A DNA stretch of 64,000 bases from Anaerococcus octavius (GCF_900445265.1 NZ_UFTA01000002.1:1426001-1490000); one strand, 5' to 3'; numbered from the stretch's first letter, positions 1-8,825 are shown. Numbers and translations are program-made. The notes: generated by a model from the sequence alone, not told the origin.

Positions 1-323
1 TTGGTCATGGCATCTAAGTTTTTATATTTTTTGTAAAAATAAGAAATAGTTCCAACAATTATAGCAGATGGCAAAACGCAACCGAGAGTTGCTGCAAGGG
101 CTCCAGGAAATCCTGCCAGGCGATTACCAACAAAGGTAGCTGAGTTTATAGCAATAGGTCCAGGTGTCATTTGAGATATGGTAATCAAATCATTAAACTC
201 ACTTAAGGATAACCAATTATTTAAATCTACAACTTCTTCTTGAATTATAGGCAAGGCTGCATACCCCCCACCAAAAGAAAATAATCCGATTTTTAGAAAA
301 CTTAAAAATAATTTAATTAGCAT
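1..323 (-). CDS. chrA: Chromate transporter domain protein (partial, N-terminal part)
   Basis: The reverse strand from an ATG at 323 reads about 107 residues without a stop to the window edge. The protein opens with a hydrophobic helix followed by FSFGGGYAALP and later carries SQMTPGPIAINSATFVG, the two hallmark motifs of the short ChrA (CHR) family of anion transporters. The start overlaps the last codons of the neighbouring chrA gene by 11 bases, so the two are translationally coupled. Known two-gene CHR systems work as a pair of half-size membrane proteins that export chromate; the physiological substrate here is not shown by the sequence. The C-terminal part lies outside the window. Confidence 0.85.
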   Translation of the reverse strand, partial: MLIKLFLSFLKIGLFSFGGGYAALPIIQEEVVDLNNWLSLSEFNDLITISQMTPGPIAINSATFVGNRLAGFPGALAATLGCVLPSAIIVGTISYFYKKYKNLDAMT

Positions 324-876
324 GACTACCTCTTTTTAAAAAAGTGTATATTACACCGATTATAATAAGTCCCATAATAATGTAAACTACATTTACATCA
401 AAGAAAAATCCTAAAATAAAGCTTAAAACCATGATTATAGGAACTTCAGGGGATTTTATCTTTAGTAAATCCTTAGCCATATCTATAACAACTTTAATTA
501 TTAAGGCTCCAACTCCAGCCTGCATACCTTTTAAAAACAAAGCTATATAAGTATTAGAAATAAAAGCCTGGTAGGCCATGGAAATTAAGCTGATAATTAA
601 AAGTGGTGGGATAATTGTCCCAAGAATTGCTACAAACATACCAGGAAATCCTAGAGTTTCAAAACCAACTACAACTGCTGCATTTACAGCAACTGCACCT
701 GGAGCTGATTGAGCAATAGCTGTCATATCTAACATTTCATCTTTATTTATCCAGCCCAATTTTTCAACAAAAGTTTCTTTCATTAATGACAAAATAACAT
801 AGCCTCCACCAAAGGTAAAAGCTGATAAATACAAGGTAGACTTAAAAAGCTGCCACAATTTATTTTTTCGATCCAT
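313..876 (-). CDS. chrA: Chromate transporter domain protein
   Basis: A 187-residue membrane protein with AFTFGGGYVILSLM near the N-terminus and AQSAPGAVAVNAAVVVGF after it, the paired motifs of the short CHR family, followed by three or four hydrophobic segments. A longer reading from a TTG at 903 is possible, but the ATG at 876 is preceded by AAGAAGGA and gives the usual MDRKNKLW start, so I prefer it. The second CHR half-protein starts inside the last codons, as in known two-subunit ChrA pairs. Export of chromate or a similar anion is inferred from the family only. Confidence 0.85.
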   Translation of the reverse strand: MDRKNKLWQLFKSTLYLSAFTFGGGYVILSLMKETFVEKLGWINKDEMLDMTAIAQSAPGAVAVNAAVVVGFETLGFPGMFVAILGTIIPPLLIISLISMAYQAFISNTYIALFLKGMQAGVGALIIKVVIDMAKDLLKIKSPEVPIIMVLSFILGFFFDVNVVYIIMGLIIIGVIYTFLKRGSHAN

Positions 877-959
877 AAATCCTTCTTTACTAATATCTCT
901 CAAAGTATTATCTAGTCTTAAATCATCATACTATTTAAGATAAATAAAGAAAACAAAAA

Positions 960-1191
960 GCACGCATAAAGCGTGCACAGACTGATGACAAAGTAGAAAA
1001 CTCCAAAAATAAGCGATTCATACGAAAGAAATTGCCATAAATTCAAATTGAAGAAATCTGATGAAAATCGCACTGTTTGAGCGTTAGCGAGTTTGCGATT
1101 TTAAGATTTCAAGATTATGAATTTATCAATTTCTGTAGTCCGATGAGCGTTTTTGGAGTTTGTCTACACTCTCAGCACGCATAAAGCGTGC
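960..1191. repeat. Long imperfect palindrome bounded by two 17-bp hairpins (MITE-like)
   Basis: GCACGCATAAAGCGTGC occurs at 960-976 and again, identical, at 1175-1191; each copy is itself a hairpin with 6-bp arms. The sequence between them folds back on itself. AAACTCCAAAAA at about 998 pairs with TTTTTGGAGTTT near 1151. The stretch AGAAATTG-ATAAATTCA near 1027 pairs with TGAATTTAT-CAATTTCT near 1118. GAAAATCGCA near 1063 pairs with TGCGATTTT near 1094. The tip is GAGCGTTAGCGAG. It has no open reading frame and fills the gap between chrA and the RraA-like gene. It looks like a small non-autonomous or regulatory repeat; copy number elsewhere cannot be judged. Confidence 0.75.
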
Positions 1192-1205
1192 ATATAGGTT
1201 ATTGA

Positions 1206-1886
1206 TTATTCGATTGTTTCAGCACCAAGTTTTGCTAGAGTTTCGTCAACCCATGGTCTCTCATATGTGCCTTCGTTTTTCATTGTTTCAATGATTTTTG
1301 TTTCTTTTTCATTAATAGCTCTTGCTTTTTCTGCAAGCTCTTCTGCTTCTTCTGGTTTAATTACTACAATACCATCTTTGTCTCCAGCAATGATGTCTCC
1401 AGGTCTTACAACTTGACCCCCAAATGAGATTGTTGTACCGATTTCACCAGGACCATTTTTGTATGGACCATTTGGCACTACACCATTTGAGTATACTGAC
1501 ATATCATCATAAGAAGCTATATCATCGATATCTCTTATTGGACCATCTGTGATGATTCCAGCAATACCTCTTTGTCTGCAGTAGCTAGCCATTAGTTCTC
1601 CAAAGATTGCACGGTCCTTGCTTCCCATAGAGTCTATTACTATAACATCTCCTGGTTTAGCTAAATCTAGAGCTTTGTGGAAGTATAGGTTGTCTCCTTG
1701 AGCTACCTTTACTGTAAATGCAGGTCCTAATAACTGAACATCGTTTACAGGTCTGATGTTTTGGTCTACAGCTGACATTCTACCTAGAGCATCGTCTATA
1801 TTTGCTACTGGTAAGTCTCTAAATAGTTCTACTAATTTTTCGTCTGGTCTGTCAAATTTTAAGTTAATTACGCTACCTGTTCTCAT
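1206..1886 (-). CDS. RraA-family protein (HMG/CHA aldolase or oxaloacetate decarboxylase-like)
   Basis: 226 residues. The segment KPGDVIVIDSMGSKDRAIFGELMA followed by GIAGIITDGPIRDIDDI is the divalent-metal and pyruvate-binding signature of the RraA / 4-hydroxy-4-methyl-2-oxoglutarate aldolase fold, including the G-x-R-D type Arg and Asp; VRPGDIIAGDKDGIVVI follows as in the family. Members include class II pyruvate aldolases, oxaloacetate decarboxylases and the RNase E inhibitor, so the substrate cannot be fixed. AAGGATGATTAA provides the ribosome binding site and overlaps the stop of the broken dehydrogenase upstream. It is the only intact gene of what looks like a three-gene catabolic unit. 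Confidence 0.85.
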   Translation of the reverse strand: MRTGSVINLKFDRPDEKLVELFRDLPVANIDDALGRMSAVDQNIRPVNDVQLLGPAFTVKVAQGDNLYFHKALDLAKPGDVIVIDSMGSKDRAIFGELMASYCRQRGIAGIITDGPIRDIDDIASYDDMSVYSNGVVPNGPYKNGPGEIGTTISFGGQVVRPGDIIAGDKDGIVVIKPEEAEELAEKARAINEKETKIIETMKNEGTYERPWVDETLAKLGAETIE

Positions 1887-1896
1887 TTAATCATCC

Positions 1897-2817
1897 TTAT
1901 ACCACTACGTGGTGGTTATCTTCGCCGTTTTTCTTTCTTACAATTTCATCAATAGCTCCAGTACCCATTCTTATCAAAGAATCTACTGTATTTGCACCAT
2001 TGTGTGATGTAGCTATAAAATTGTAACATGTTAATAATGGATTATCTTTTTTGACTGGCTCTACTTCAAATGCATCCATAGCTGCCCCAAAAATTCTGCC
2101 AGCCTTTAGAGCATCGTATAAGTCAACCTCATTTACAATCTTACCCCTAGTAGCATTGATTATAATCGCATTTTTCTTCATAAGATCAATCTGCTCTTTG
2201 GCTATCATATTCTCAGTAGCATCTGTAAGTGGTACTGAAATATTGATAATATCAGATTCATTTAATAAATCTTCTGGATTTTCTACTTTAGTAAGACCAT
2301 GCTCAGCACATTGGCTATCGTAGATATATGGGTCATATACCAATACTTTCATACCAAATCCATTGATGAAGGTATCGGCTGCTATACTTCCGATATTTCC
2401 AAGACCGATGGTACCTAGAGTCTTACCAGATAGTTCAAATTCTGTAATCTGGTGTAGCAATCCTATTTACACCCTCAAGAACCATCTTGTGGCTATATAC
2501 AATCTTTCTTGACACTGCTAGACTAAGGCCAATGATTAGTTCTGCAACTGAATTTGAGTTTGCAGTTGGAGTATTAGTCACACTAATGCCTTTATTTTAC
2601 ATAATCAAGGTCGATGCTATAAACACCAACCCCGTGTTTAGCAATGATTTTTAGATTTGGCATCTTATCAATAGCTTCTTTATCAAGTTTATAAACTCTG
2701 ATAATACAAGCTTCAAAAGACTCTAGGTCCTCATCGCTAAACTCATCCCACTTAATAATCTCATCAGGCTTGTCGTAGGCATATTCTAAGGCTTCATCTG
2801 GTATAGGGTCAATTCAT
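1897..2817 (-). pseudogene. D-2-hydroxyacid dehydrogenase (SerA-like), frameshifted
   Basis: The open part (187 residues from 2460) contains GTIGLGNIGSIAADTF, the NAD-binding glycine motif, and SHNGANT near the end. The missing first third is still present but out of frame. Reading from an ATG at 2815-2817 with a strong AGGAGGGA site, the start is lost after two codons. The next frame gives PIPDEALEYAYDK...IIAKHGVGVYSIDLDYVK and stops. A third gives GISVTNTPTANSNSVAELIIGLSL, and a further shift enters the open part. At least three frameshifts are therefore needed. The family oxidises D-2-hydroxyacids such as 3-phosphoglycerate or reduces hydroxypyruvate. I regard it as non-functional. Confidence 0.85.
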
Positions 2818-2826
2818 CTTTCCCTC

Positions 2827-3090
2827 CTAGGATAGTATTTGAATTGCCATTGGGATTGGTGCTATACCATTATCAACTATAACTGAGTCCATGTTTGCTA
2901 CAGCGTTTGTGTAGAACCAATTGCTATCCCACACATACCAGCACTCATTACAGCTGCTTCATAGTTTTTACCAAGGACTTTGAATGTTACAAAGTAATTG
3001 ATAAGTGCTACAAATATAGTTTGAACTAATAGTAATACTAGTAATGGTAGAGCAAGATCTAATAATAACCAAATTTAATTTAATTAACAT
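2827..3090 (-). pseudogene. gltS: Sodium/glutamate symporter GltS remnant
   Basis: About 85 codons remain of a roughly 400-residue carrier. After an ATG at 3090 with a GGAG site, a shifted frame reads LLLDLALPLLVLLLVQTIFVA, then VTFKVLGKNYEAAVMSAGMCG, and in a third frame NAVANMDSVIVDNG ending in a TAG at 2827. These blocks match the C-terminal GltS region, in which an AAVM-AG-CG motif is followed by TP-A-ANM. Most of the gene is deleted and the remainder carries two frame changes, so it is a dead fragment. It sat directly upstream of the dehydrogenase, whose ribosome binding site overlaps its stop. Confidence 0.8.
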
Positions 3091-3187
3091 AAAAACTCCT
3101 CATAAAAATTGAATCGTACAAAAAAAACGATTTCTTACTCATATTTTATCAAATCGCTTATATACAGTAAAATAGATCGAATAAATA

Positions 3188-3214
3188 TTAAATATCAATA
3201 ATTTTGATATTTAA
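3188..3214. promoter_or_regulatory. Inverted repeat, likely LysR-type operator
   Basis: TTAAATATCAA-N5-TTGATATTTAA is a perfect 11-bp inverted repeat in the divergent gap between the gltS remnant and the broken LysR gene. Its place and the T-N11-A style core fit a LysR-family site. The operator remains perfect although the regulator and its targets have decayed. Confidence 0.55.
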
Positions 3215-3253
3215 GCTAAATGAGGCTACAATACTTATATTAAAGGAAATATT

Positions 3254-4105
3254 ATGCAAGAATCACGGATTGAAACATTTTTTCTAATAGCAGAAACTAG
3301 AAATATAACCGATGCCTCAGCCAAACTATGCTTATCCCAATCTTACAATCAGCACTCGACTAAGACAACTAGAATATTATTTGGGCTATAAGGTTTTCGT
3401 TAAGCTAAAAGGACAAAATAAAATAGAACTAACAGAAAGCGTAGAGGTTTTTCTCCCCCTAGCCAAAGAATATAAAAAATAACTGATGCTATGAAATAAG
3501 GAGAATCAAAGTCTAATAAAAGAAAATCACTTTGGCTGCAACCAATAGCATCATGCAATCTATCCATAGCCTACCTACAAAAACAAGATTCAAATGTCCT
3601 ATTTGAAAGCAGGAATAGACACTCAGTAGAAATATTTGATGATATCTATGAAGATAAGATTGATATAGGTATATCCTTAAAAAAATTCAAATACACAGGA
3701 ATTGAAACTATTAAGCTGTTAAGCATTCCATTTTACATATTCAAATTATATGATGAAAATAAAAAAGAAGATAATCCGTTTAGCTAATTAAAAATAGAAG
3801 ACTACATAAGTATACCTCGGGGATACAATGTGGATAGCTTTATAGAAAAGAAATTTTCAACCAATAAAATTTACCATATGGACACCGACTCAGTACTCAC
3901 AACCTTCCTAACCCTAGAGAAAAACCAATGGCTACTAGTACCCCAATCCTTCATAGACCTAATCCCTAAAAACCTAGATCCAGAATATTTCAGAGAAGAT
4001 AATTTCCCTGATTATAAAATTTATTTGGTATATAAGACTGAAAAATATGAGACTAATGAGTGGTTTAGGGGAGTAGTTGATGATATGGTAGAGTTTTATG
4101 GGTAA
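3254..4105 (+). pseudogene. LysR-family transcriptional regulator, frameshifted
   Basis: The ATG at 3254 follows AAAGGAAAT and opens MQESRIETFFLIAETRN-ITDASAKLCLSQS, the LysR winged-helix start. A one-base shift then gives TISTRLRQLEYYLGYKVFVK, the rest of the recognition helix. Further stops interrupt the effector domain, which continues as DIYEDKIDIGIS and, from 3830, the open 91-residue tail beginning MDSFIEKKF. The tail should not be annotated as a separate gene. The regulator was divergent from gltS, the dehydrogenase and the RraA-like gene and probably controlled them. It shows several frameshifts or stops and is almost certainly inactive. Confidence 0.85.
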
Positions 4106-4109
4106 AGTA

Positions 4110-4138
4110 AACCCCACAATCTTAAAAATTGTGGGGTT
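4110..4138. terminator. Bidirectional terminator hairpin
   Basis: AACCCCACAAT and ATTGTGGGGTT form an 11-bp stem around a short AT loop, between the LysR remnant (+) and the end of the GntP gene (-). It can serve both converging units. Confidence 0.75.
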
Positions 4139-4168
4139 ATCGCGTATTTATGATTTTTATAATTTCAT

Positions 4169-5548
4169 CTACCCAAAGAATGCATTTAGAATAACTATTG
4201 TTATAAATCCAACAGCCCATGCTATTGTTGTAATTACAGTGTAACCCTTAAGTTGCTCTTTAGCATCACTCAATCCTAATGATCTGTTTACTACCCAAAA
4301 CATTGAATCATTAAAGTATGAGAAGAATAGTGAACCTACACAAGCTGAAAGAGTTGCAAATACTGGGTTTACTCCAAGAGATAATACTATTGGTGCTGAT
4401 ATAGAAGCGCTTGTTAGCATAGCTACAGTCCCAGATCCTTGAATAAATCTAATAATTGTAGAAATTATAAACGGAAGTAATAGTGGATTTATATTCATAC
4501 TTGCAATGGATTCTGCTATTTGGTTTCCAACACCAGAATCAGTTAATACCCTTCCTAGTGCACCCCCACCTCCGGTTACTAAAATAATAATACCTGCAGA
4601 CTGGATACCTACTTCTAGTTCTTTAATTACATCCTCACGAGGTAAACCCTTTGTAAGTGTTATAATAGCAATTACTAAACCAAGACCTACGGCTACTATT
4701 GGAGTGCCTAGGAATGATAGAACAGCATATATACCAGTAATTTCAAGCCCTCTAGTTTTTGACAGAGCTCCTATTATAGTATTTATCAGTATTAATATTA
4801 TAGGAACAATAATAGGCATAAAAGCTTTGGAAGCAGTTGGCATAGCTTCTGTCTCGTCAAATTCATATTCTTGGATTGAGCTATCTGCTTGATCTGTAGG
4901 TCTAATCCAGCTTCCATCTTCATCAGAGATTTGATATAGTTTTTTTCCGTACCATCTTGCATAAGCTAGCATGGCTATTACCATAGGAATTGCAACTATT
5001 ATTCCCCATAAGATAAGTGATCCTACATTGGCATCGAATATACCAGCCGCTCCTACTGGTCCTGGTGTAGGTGGAACAACAGTATGAGTAATTACAAGTC
5101 CTCCACCTAAAGCCAATCCTAAAGTAATTACAGATTTTTTAGTAGTTGCGGATAAAGCTTTTGCTATTGGAAATAAAACTACGAATCCCGAATCACAAAA
5201 GATAGGGATTGATACCAAAAATCCAGTGATTGCCATTGCAATATCTTCTTTCCCCTTACCAAAAATTTTGATAAAAGTACTTGCCATGCGTTTTGCTGCA
5301 TTTGAAATTTCAAATATCTGCCCCATCATAACGCCAAAACCAATGATGATACCTATGGATCCTAAAGTTCCTCCAAACCCTCCTGTCACGGAGTTTAGTA
5401 CTTCATCATAAGGCATTCCACCAGCTATTCCAATGAATAATGCTGTTATAATGAGAGCTAAGAAGGTATGGATTTTAGTTTTCATTATTAGGATGATTAA
5501 AATTATCAACCCCAATATTAACGAAATAATTATTCTTGAATCTCCCAT
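4169..5548 (-). CDS. GntP-family permease (four-carbon sugar acid / gluconate type)
   Basis: 459 residues, very hydrophobic, with about twelve membrane segments. Family blocks are visible: GGFGGTLGSIGIIIGFGVMMGQIFE, FCDSGFVVLFPIAKAL, HTVVPPTPGPVGAAGIF and GSGTVAMLTSASISAP. GntP proteins import gluconate and related sugar acids with protons. It is the last gene of an operon with a DeoR regulator, a DUF1537 kinase and a PdxA2-type dehydrogenase, so the likely cargo is a four-carbon acid such as D-threonate or D-erythronate (inference from the neighbours). Its start is 8 bases after the dehydrogenase stop, and a terminator hairpin follows at 4110-4138. Confidence 0.88.
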   Translation of the reverse strand: MGDSRIIISLILGLIILIILIMKTKIHTFLALIITALFIGIAGGMPYDEVLNSVTGGFGGTLGSIGIIIGFGVMMGQIFEISNAAKRMASTFIKIFGKGKEDIAMAITGFLVSIPIFCDSGFVVLFPIAKALSATTKKSVITLGLALGGGLVITHTVVPPTPGPVGAAGIFDANVGSLILWGIIVAIPMVIAMLAYARWYGKKLYQISDEDGSWIRPTDQADSSIQEYEFDETEAMPTASKAFMPIIVPIILILINTIIGALSKTRGLEITGIYAVLSFLGTPIVAVGLGLVIAIITLTKGLPREDVIKELEVGIQSAGIIILVTGGGGALGRVLTDSGVGNQIAESIASMNINPLLLPFIISTIIRFIQGSGTVAMLTSASISAPIVLSLGVNPVFATLSACVGSLFFSYFNDSMFWVVNRSLGLSDAKEQLKGYTVITTIAWAVGFITIVILNAFFG

Positions 5549-5556
5549 GCTATCTC

Positions 5557-6552
5557 CTAGTTATTTCTAAAGTTTGGTCCATAAACTGCGGCTAATTTAA
5601 CCGCTTCTACCATACTTACTTCTGAAGCAATATTTTGACCAGCTACATCATAAGCTGTACCATGGTCCACTGATGTTCTCAAGAATGGCATTGAGTTAGT
5701 TAGAGATATAGTTTTCATAAAGTTGTATGTCTTTGTCGCAATATGACCTTGATCGTGATATAAAGATAAAACAGCTCCGTATTTACCTTGTAGACCTTGA
5801 GCAAAAACAGAATCTGCTCCTATTGGTCCTACTACATCAAAACCTCTTTTTTGTGCCTCTTCTATTGCAGGTGTAACCTCTTCAACCTCTTCCATACCAA
5901 ATAAACCATGTTCTCCTGAATGAGGATTAAGACCGGCTACTGCAAGAGTTCCTTCCAATCCTAGTCTCTTCATTGCTTCAGTACATCTTTCAATATAGTC
6001 CAGGATTCTATCGTACTTAACTTGATCAATAGCATCTCTTAAAGATAAGTGGCGAGATAAGAAGAACACTCTAAGACCCTCTACTTCAAACATTGTAAGT
6101 GGATCGTGAACACCAGATATATCTTCAAACATTTCAGTGTGCCCTATATATGGCACATCTGCGGCTCTTAAAGACTCTTTATTTATTGGAGATGTAGCTA
6201 CGGATTCAACTTTGCCTTCCATAGCTAGCTCACCAGCTTTTTTAATATATTGATAAGAAGCCTCTCCACATTTAGCATTTACTTCACCAAATGCATAGTC
6301 TTCTGTTATAAGACCTAAATCTATCAAATCGATAGTCCCATATTCGTATATACCGTCTTCAACATTTTCTATGACATTTATTTTTAAGTCAAGTCCTGTT
6401 ACTTCTAAGGCTTTTTCCAATACAAACTTATCACCTACAAGAACCAGTTTGGCATCATCATATAATTCTTTCTTATCAAATGTTTTTGCAACGATTTCTG
6501 GACCTATTCCTGCTGGATCACCTAATGTAATTGCTATAGTACTTTTTTGCAT
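5557..6552 (-). CDS. pdxA2: PdxA-family dehydrogenase (PdxA2-type, D-threonate/erythronate 4-phosphate)
   Basis: 331 residues. ITLGDPAGIGPEI at the N-terminus, TSPINKESL, GHTEMFED, GLNPHSGEHG and SLYHDQGHIATK are PdxA family motifs; the His residues in the GHTE, NPH and YHDQGH blocks are the metal ligands or lie next to them. The ATG at 6552 has GAAGGAG at correct spacing, whereas the ATG at 6567 overlaps that site. Biosynthetic PdxA makes a pyridoxal precursor. Here the gene sits next to a DUF1537 kinase and a sugar-acid permease, the context of PdxA2, which oxidatively decarboxylates D-threonate 4-phosphate to dihydroxyacetone phosphate. No pyridoxine genes are near. Confidence 0.88.
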   Translation of the reverse strand: MQKSTIAITLGDPAGIGPEIVAKTFDKKELYDDAKLVLVGDKFVLEKALEVTGLDLKINVIENVEDGIYEYGTIDLIDLGLITEDYAFGEVNAKCGEASYQYIKKAGELAMEGKVESVATSPINKESLRAADVPYIGHTEMFEDISGVHDPLTMFEVEGLRVFFLSRHLSLRDAIDQVKYDRILDYIERCTEAMKRLGLEGTLAVAGLNPHSGEHGLFGMEEVEEVTPAIEEAQKRGFDVVGPIGADSVFAQGLQGKYGAVLSLYHDQGHIATKTYNFMKTISLTNSMPFLRTSVDHGTAYDVAGQNIASEVSMVEAVKLAAVYGPNFRNN

Positions 6553-6553
6553 T

Positions 6554-7834
6554 TTATTCTCCTTCATTTAAAATTCTTTGTATACACTCAGCCATGACAA
6601 TATCATTACCAACCATTCCACCTTTACTTACTAGTTTCAAGTCTGGTTTTAATCCATTTATGACCCTACCATAAGCAACCAATGGCTGTATTTCTTCTCT
6701 TATTTCTATTCCATCACTTAATAACTCTTCAATAACCGCTACTGTAACATCACCTCCTGATGAAAATATTCCTGAAATGGATGATTCTTTTATCACTACT
6801 TCTTTTGCAATTTTTGCTAATCCTCTAGATATCATTAAGGATAAGTCGTCTATACTTATATTAAACTGGTCAGAGATTTCTTTTAAATTCAGTCTATCCT
6901 CTATGCTTTCCGGGGTTGTTGTTATAATTATGAGGTCATATTTATCTAGATTCTTACAAGATTCATTAACACTATTTTCAATTTCAACAATCGCTTGATC
7001 TATATTAATAAGCTTAAGAGGATCAACGTCTACTTGATAATAATCAAATCTCTTTTTAAGTTCTGCCATTTGTTTCATGGTGACATTTGTTACTGATCCA
7101 ATCACCGCTATCGCCTTAGTGCTAATACTTTGACTTTTGTATAATAACTTTGTAAGCTCTTTAGTAAAGGGACCTGGATCAACACTCATAAAATCGATTC
7201 CACTATCCAGACTGGCTTTAGCAATTAGTGATATTTGATCATTTGTTATTGAATCAAATATTAACAAATCTTTATCTTTGTTTTCGATTATTATATCTCT
7301 AATATGGTCTATACCTTTTTCTATTTCTTCTATAGAGATATGAACTACTTCCCCTTCATAATCTTTTTTAAAGTTCTCAGTCACCTTATTACTAATTGCT
7401 GATATTTTAGAATCTTTCCCAGCGTCAGTATTCATCAGTGGAATACCATCTACATACATAAAATCATTTATGACTATTCTCTTTGAATCTGGAAAAGATG
7501 GTACACAAACTGCTAGCTTTTTATTATCAAGTGCATCCTGATAGGCTTTTAGCTCAGATCCTAAATTACCCCTTAGGGTCGAGTCTATTCTCTTTGAGTA
7601 TAGTTCAATCGAGTCATTTTTATATTTATTTACTTTGTCAAAAACCCTTTTGTATGCATGGTCTTTACTCATAGCTCTTGAGTCAGTAGTAAATGCTACT
7701 GCATCCATTTTTTGAGGAAGATTATCAAGTTTTGACGCTGTAATACTAGCAGCCCTTAAACCAATTGTTTTCATCAAGGCACAATTTGCATTTGCACCAG
7801 TCAAGTCATCTGCAATTATTAAAACACTTGTCAT
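6554..7834 (-). CDS. dtnK: Four-carbon acid sugar kinase (DUF1537 family; D-threonate kinase-like)
   Basis: 426 residues. The N-terminal domain starts VLIIADDLTGANANCALMK with the conserved DDLTGA motif and contains YSKRIDSTLRGNLG, the sugar-acid binding block. The C-terminal nucleotide-binding domain has GIFSSGGDVTVAVIEEL and ends LVSKGGMVGND, as in the family. DtnK and OtnK enzymes use ATP to phosphorylate D-threonate or 3-oxo-tetronates at C4. With the PdxA2-type enzyme immediately downstream (its start is one base after this stop), D-threonate or D-erythronate catabolism to dihydroxyacetone phosphate is the most economical reading. The exact stereoisomer cannot be told. Confidence 0.88.
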   Translation of the reverse strand: MTSVLIIADDLTGANANCALMKTIGLRAASITASKLDNLPQKMDAVAFTTDSRAMSKDHAYKRVFDKVNKYKNDSIELYSKRIDSTLRGNLGSELKAYQDALDNKKLAVCVPSFPDSKRIVINDFMYVDGIPLMNTDAGKDSKISAISNKVTENFKKDYEGEVVHISIEEIEKGIDHIRDIIIENKDKDLLIFDSITNDQISLIAKASLDSGIDFMSVDPGPFTKELTKLLYKSQSISTKAIAVIGSVTNVTMKQMAELKKRFDYYQVDVDPLKLINIDQAIVEIENSVNESCKNLDKYDLIIITTTPESIEDRLNLKEISDQFNISIDDLSLMISRGLAKIAKEVVIKESSISGIFSSGGDVTVAVIEELLSDGIEIREEIQPLVAYGRVINGLKPDLKLVSKGGMVGNDIVMAECIQRILNEGE

Positions 7835-7845
7835 TATTCCCTCCT

Positions 7846-8595
7846 TTACAATGTTTTTATATTATTCAACTTTATATAATTATTCAATTCATCATTGGAT
7901 GAATCCGTAATTATATAGTCAAAATTATCCGTTTTATTAAAAGAATATAAGCCCTTTTTATGAAACTTTGAGCTATCACATAGTAGGATTGATTTTTGTG
8001 AGTTGAGTATCATTCGATTTTTGATTTTTGCTTTATTTTCCGTTGTGGAATATACAAAATCTTGATCAAAAGCATCCGTTCCTATGAAACTTAAATCAGC
8101 GTGGATTTTTTCTAAATTATCATATCCCTCTATCGACATAGAAGTTTTTGTCTTAGTGTCTATATATCCGCCTAACAAATAAGTGTTAATATCCTTGGAT
8201 TTAGATAATCTATAAGCTATTTCTAAATCATAAGTTATTATATTCAAATCTTTATACTTATTTAAATATGGAAGTATAGCTTGAATTGTGGTACCCGCAT
8301 CTAGGAAAATATTTAGTCCATCATCTATTAGTTGGCTAGCTTTATTAGCTATAAAATCTTTTTGTTCAATATTTTTTTCAGACTTTTCTTCTATACCTAG
8401 CTCTATTACATGATTTAGAGGAGCTACAGCACCTCCATAAGTTCTTTTCAGCAAATTCTGACCTTCAAGAAAATTTAAATCTTTACGTATCGTTACTTCA
8501 GATACCCTTAGTTCTTTAGATAGATTTGATACGCTAACTCTATCGTTGTTTTGAATTTTATTTAAGATATAAGCATGACGCTCATCAGTAAACAT
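7846..8595 (-). CDS. DeoR/GlpR-family transcriptional regulator
   Basis: 249 residues. The N-terminal winged helix reads ERHAYILNKIQNNDRVSVSNLSKELRVSEVTIRKDLNFLE, the DeoR-type HTH, followed by LLKRTYGGAV. The C-terminal sugar-phosphate sensor domain contains FLDAGTTIQAILPYL and ends with LLCDSSKFHKKGLYSF, both typical. It is the first gene of the operon with the kinase, dehydrogenase and permease, 11 bases upstream of the kinase. The likely job is repression relieved by a phosphorylated intermediate of the pathway. The start is the only ATG near the HTH, but its ribosome site (AAGGAA) is unusually distant at about 15 bases. Confidence 0.88.
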   Translation of the reverse strand: MFTDERHAYILNKIQNNDRVSVSNLSKELRVSEVTIRKDLNFLEGQNLLKRTYGGAVAPLNHVIELGIEEKSEKNIEQKDFIANKASQLIDDGLNIFLDAGTTIQAILPYLNKYKDLNIITYDLEIAYRLSKSKDINTYLLGGYIDTKTKTSMSIEGYDNLEKIHADLSFIGTDAFDQDFVYSTTENKAKIKNRMILNSQKSILLCDSSKFHKKGLYSFNKTDNFDYIITDSSNDELNNYIKLNNIKTL

Positions 8596-8612
8596 TTTGT
8601 TTAATTACGTTT

Positions 8613-8662
8613 CCTTTCGTTTTATTCTGTTTTCATTATAGCACAAGTTTTCAACAGTGCAA
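8613..8662 (-). promoter_or_regulatory. Promoter and probable DeoR operator of the sugar-acid operon
   Basis: On the minus strand, TTGCAC (8657-8662) and TATAAT (8635-8640) are separated by 16 bases, a near-consensus sigma-A promoter. Just downstream, GAAAACAGAATAAAACGAAAG contains repeated GAAA/ACGAAA units of the sort DeoR-family repressors bind, overlapping the expected transcription start. This suggests autorepression of the operon. Confidence 0.6.
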
Positions 8663-8774
8663 ATGTTTTCTTTTGTTAATTTTTAAACTTTTGTTTTAAA
8701 TGTATACTCTATTTTTATAACTTTTTGACGGTAATCAAACTAATGATAAGTCTTGATTACTTATAAAATAACAA

Positions 8775-8816
8775 ATAAAAAACACCTCCAGCCAATAAAT
8801 AGCATGGAGGTGTTTT
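8775..8816 (-). terminator. Terminator of transketolase
   Basis: AAACACCTCCA and TGGAGGTGTTT form an 11-bp stem with a 14-base loop. On the minus strand the stem is followed by a T run (GGTGTTTTTTATTT), directly after the transketolase stop. Confidence 0.85.
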
Positions 8817-8825
8817 CCATAAATC

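Noticed and set aside
960-1191. An IS element or group II intron for the palindromic repeat
   Set aside because: No transposase or reverse transcriptase frame; it is only 232 bp and fully explained by fold-back structure.
3830-4105. 91-residue open frame on the plus strand as an independent gene
   Set aside because: It is the C-terminal piece of the frameshifted LysR gene; upstream frames carry the HTH and the rest of the effector domain.
5557-6552. Biosynthetic PdxA for pyridoxal phosphate
   Set aside because: No other vitamin B6 gene is near; the kinase and permease neighbours point to sugar-acid catabolism.
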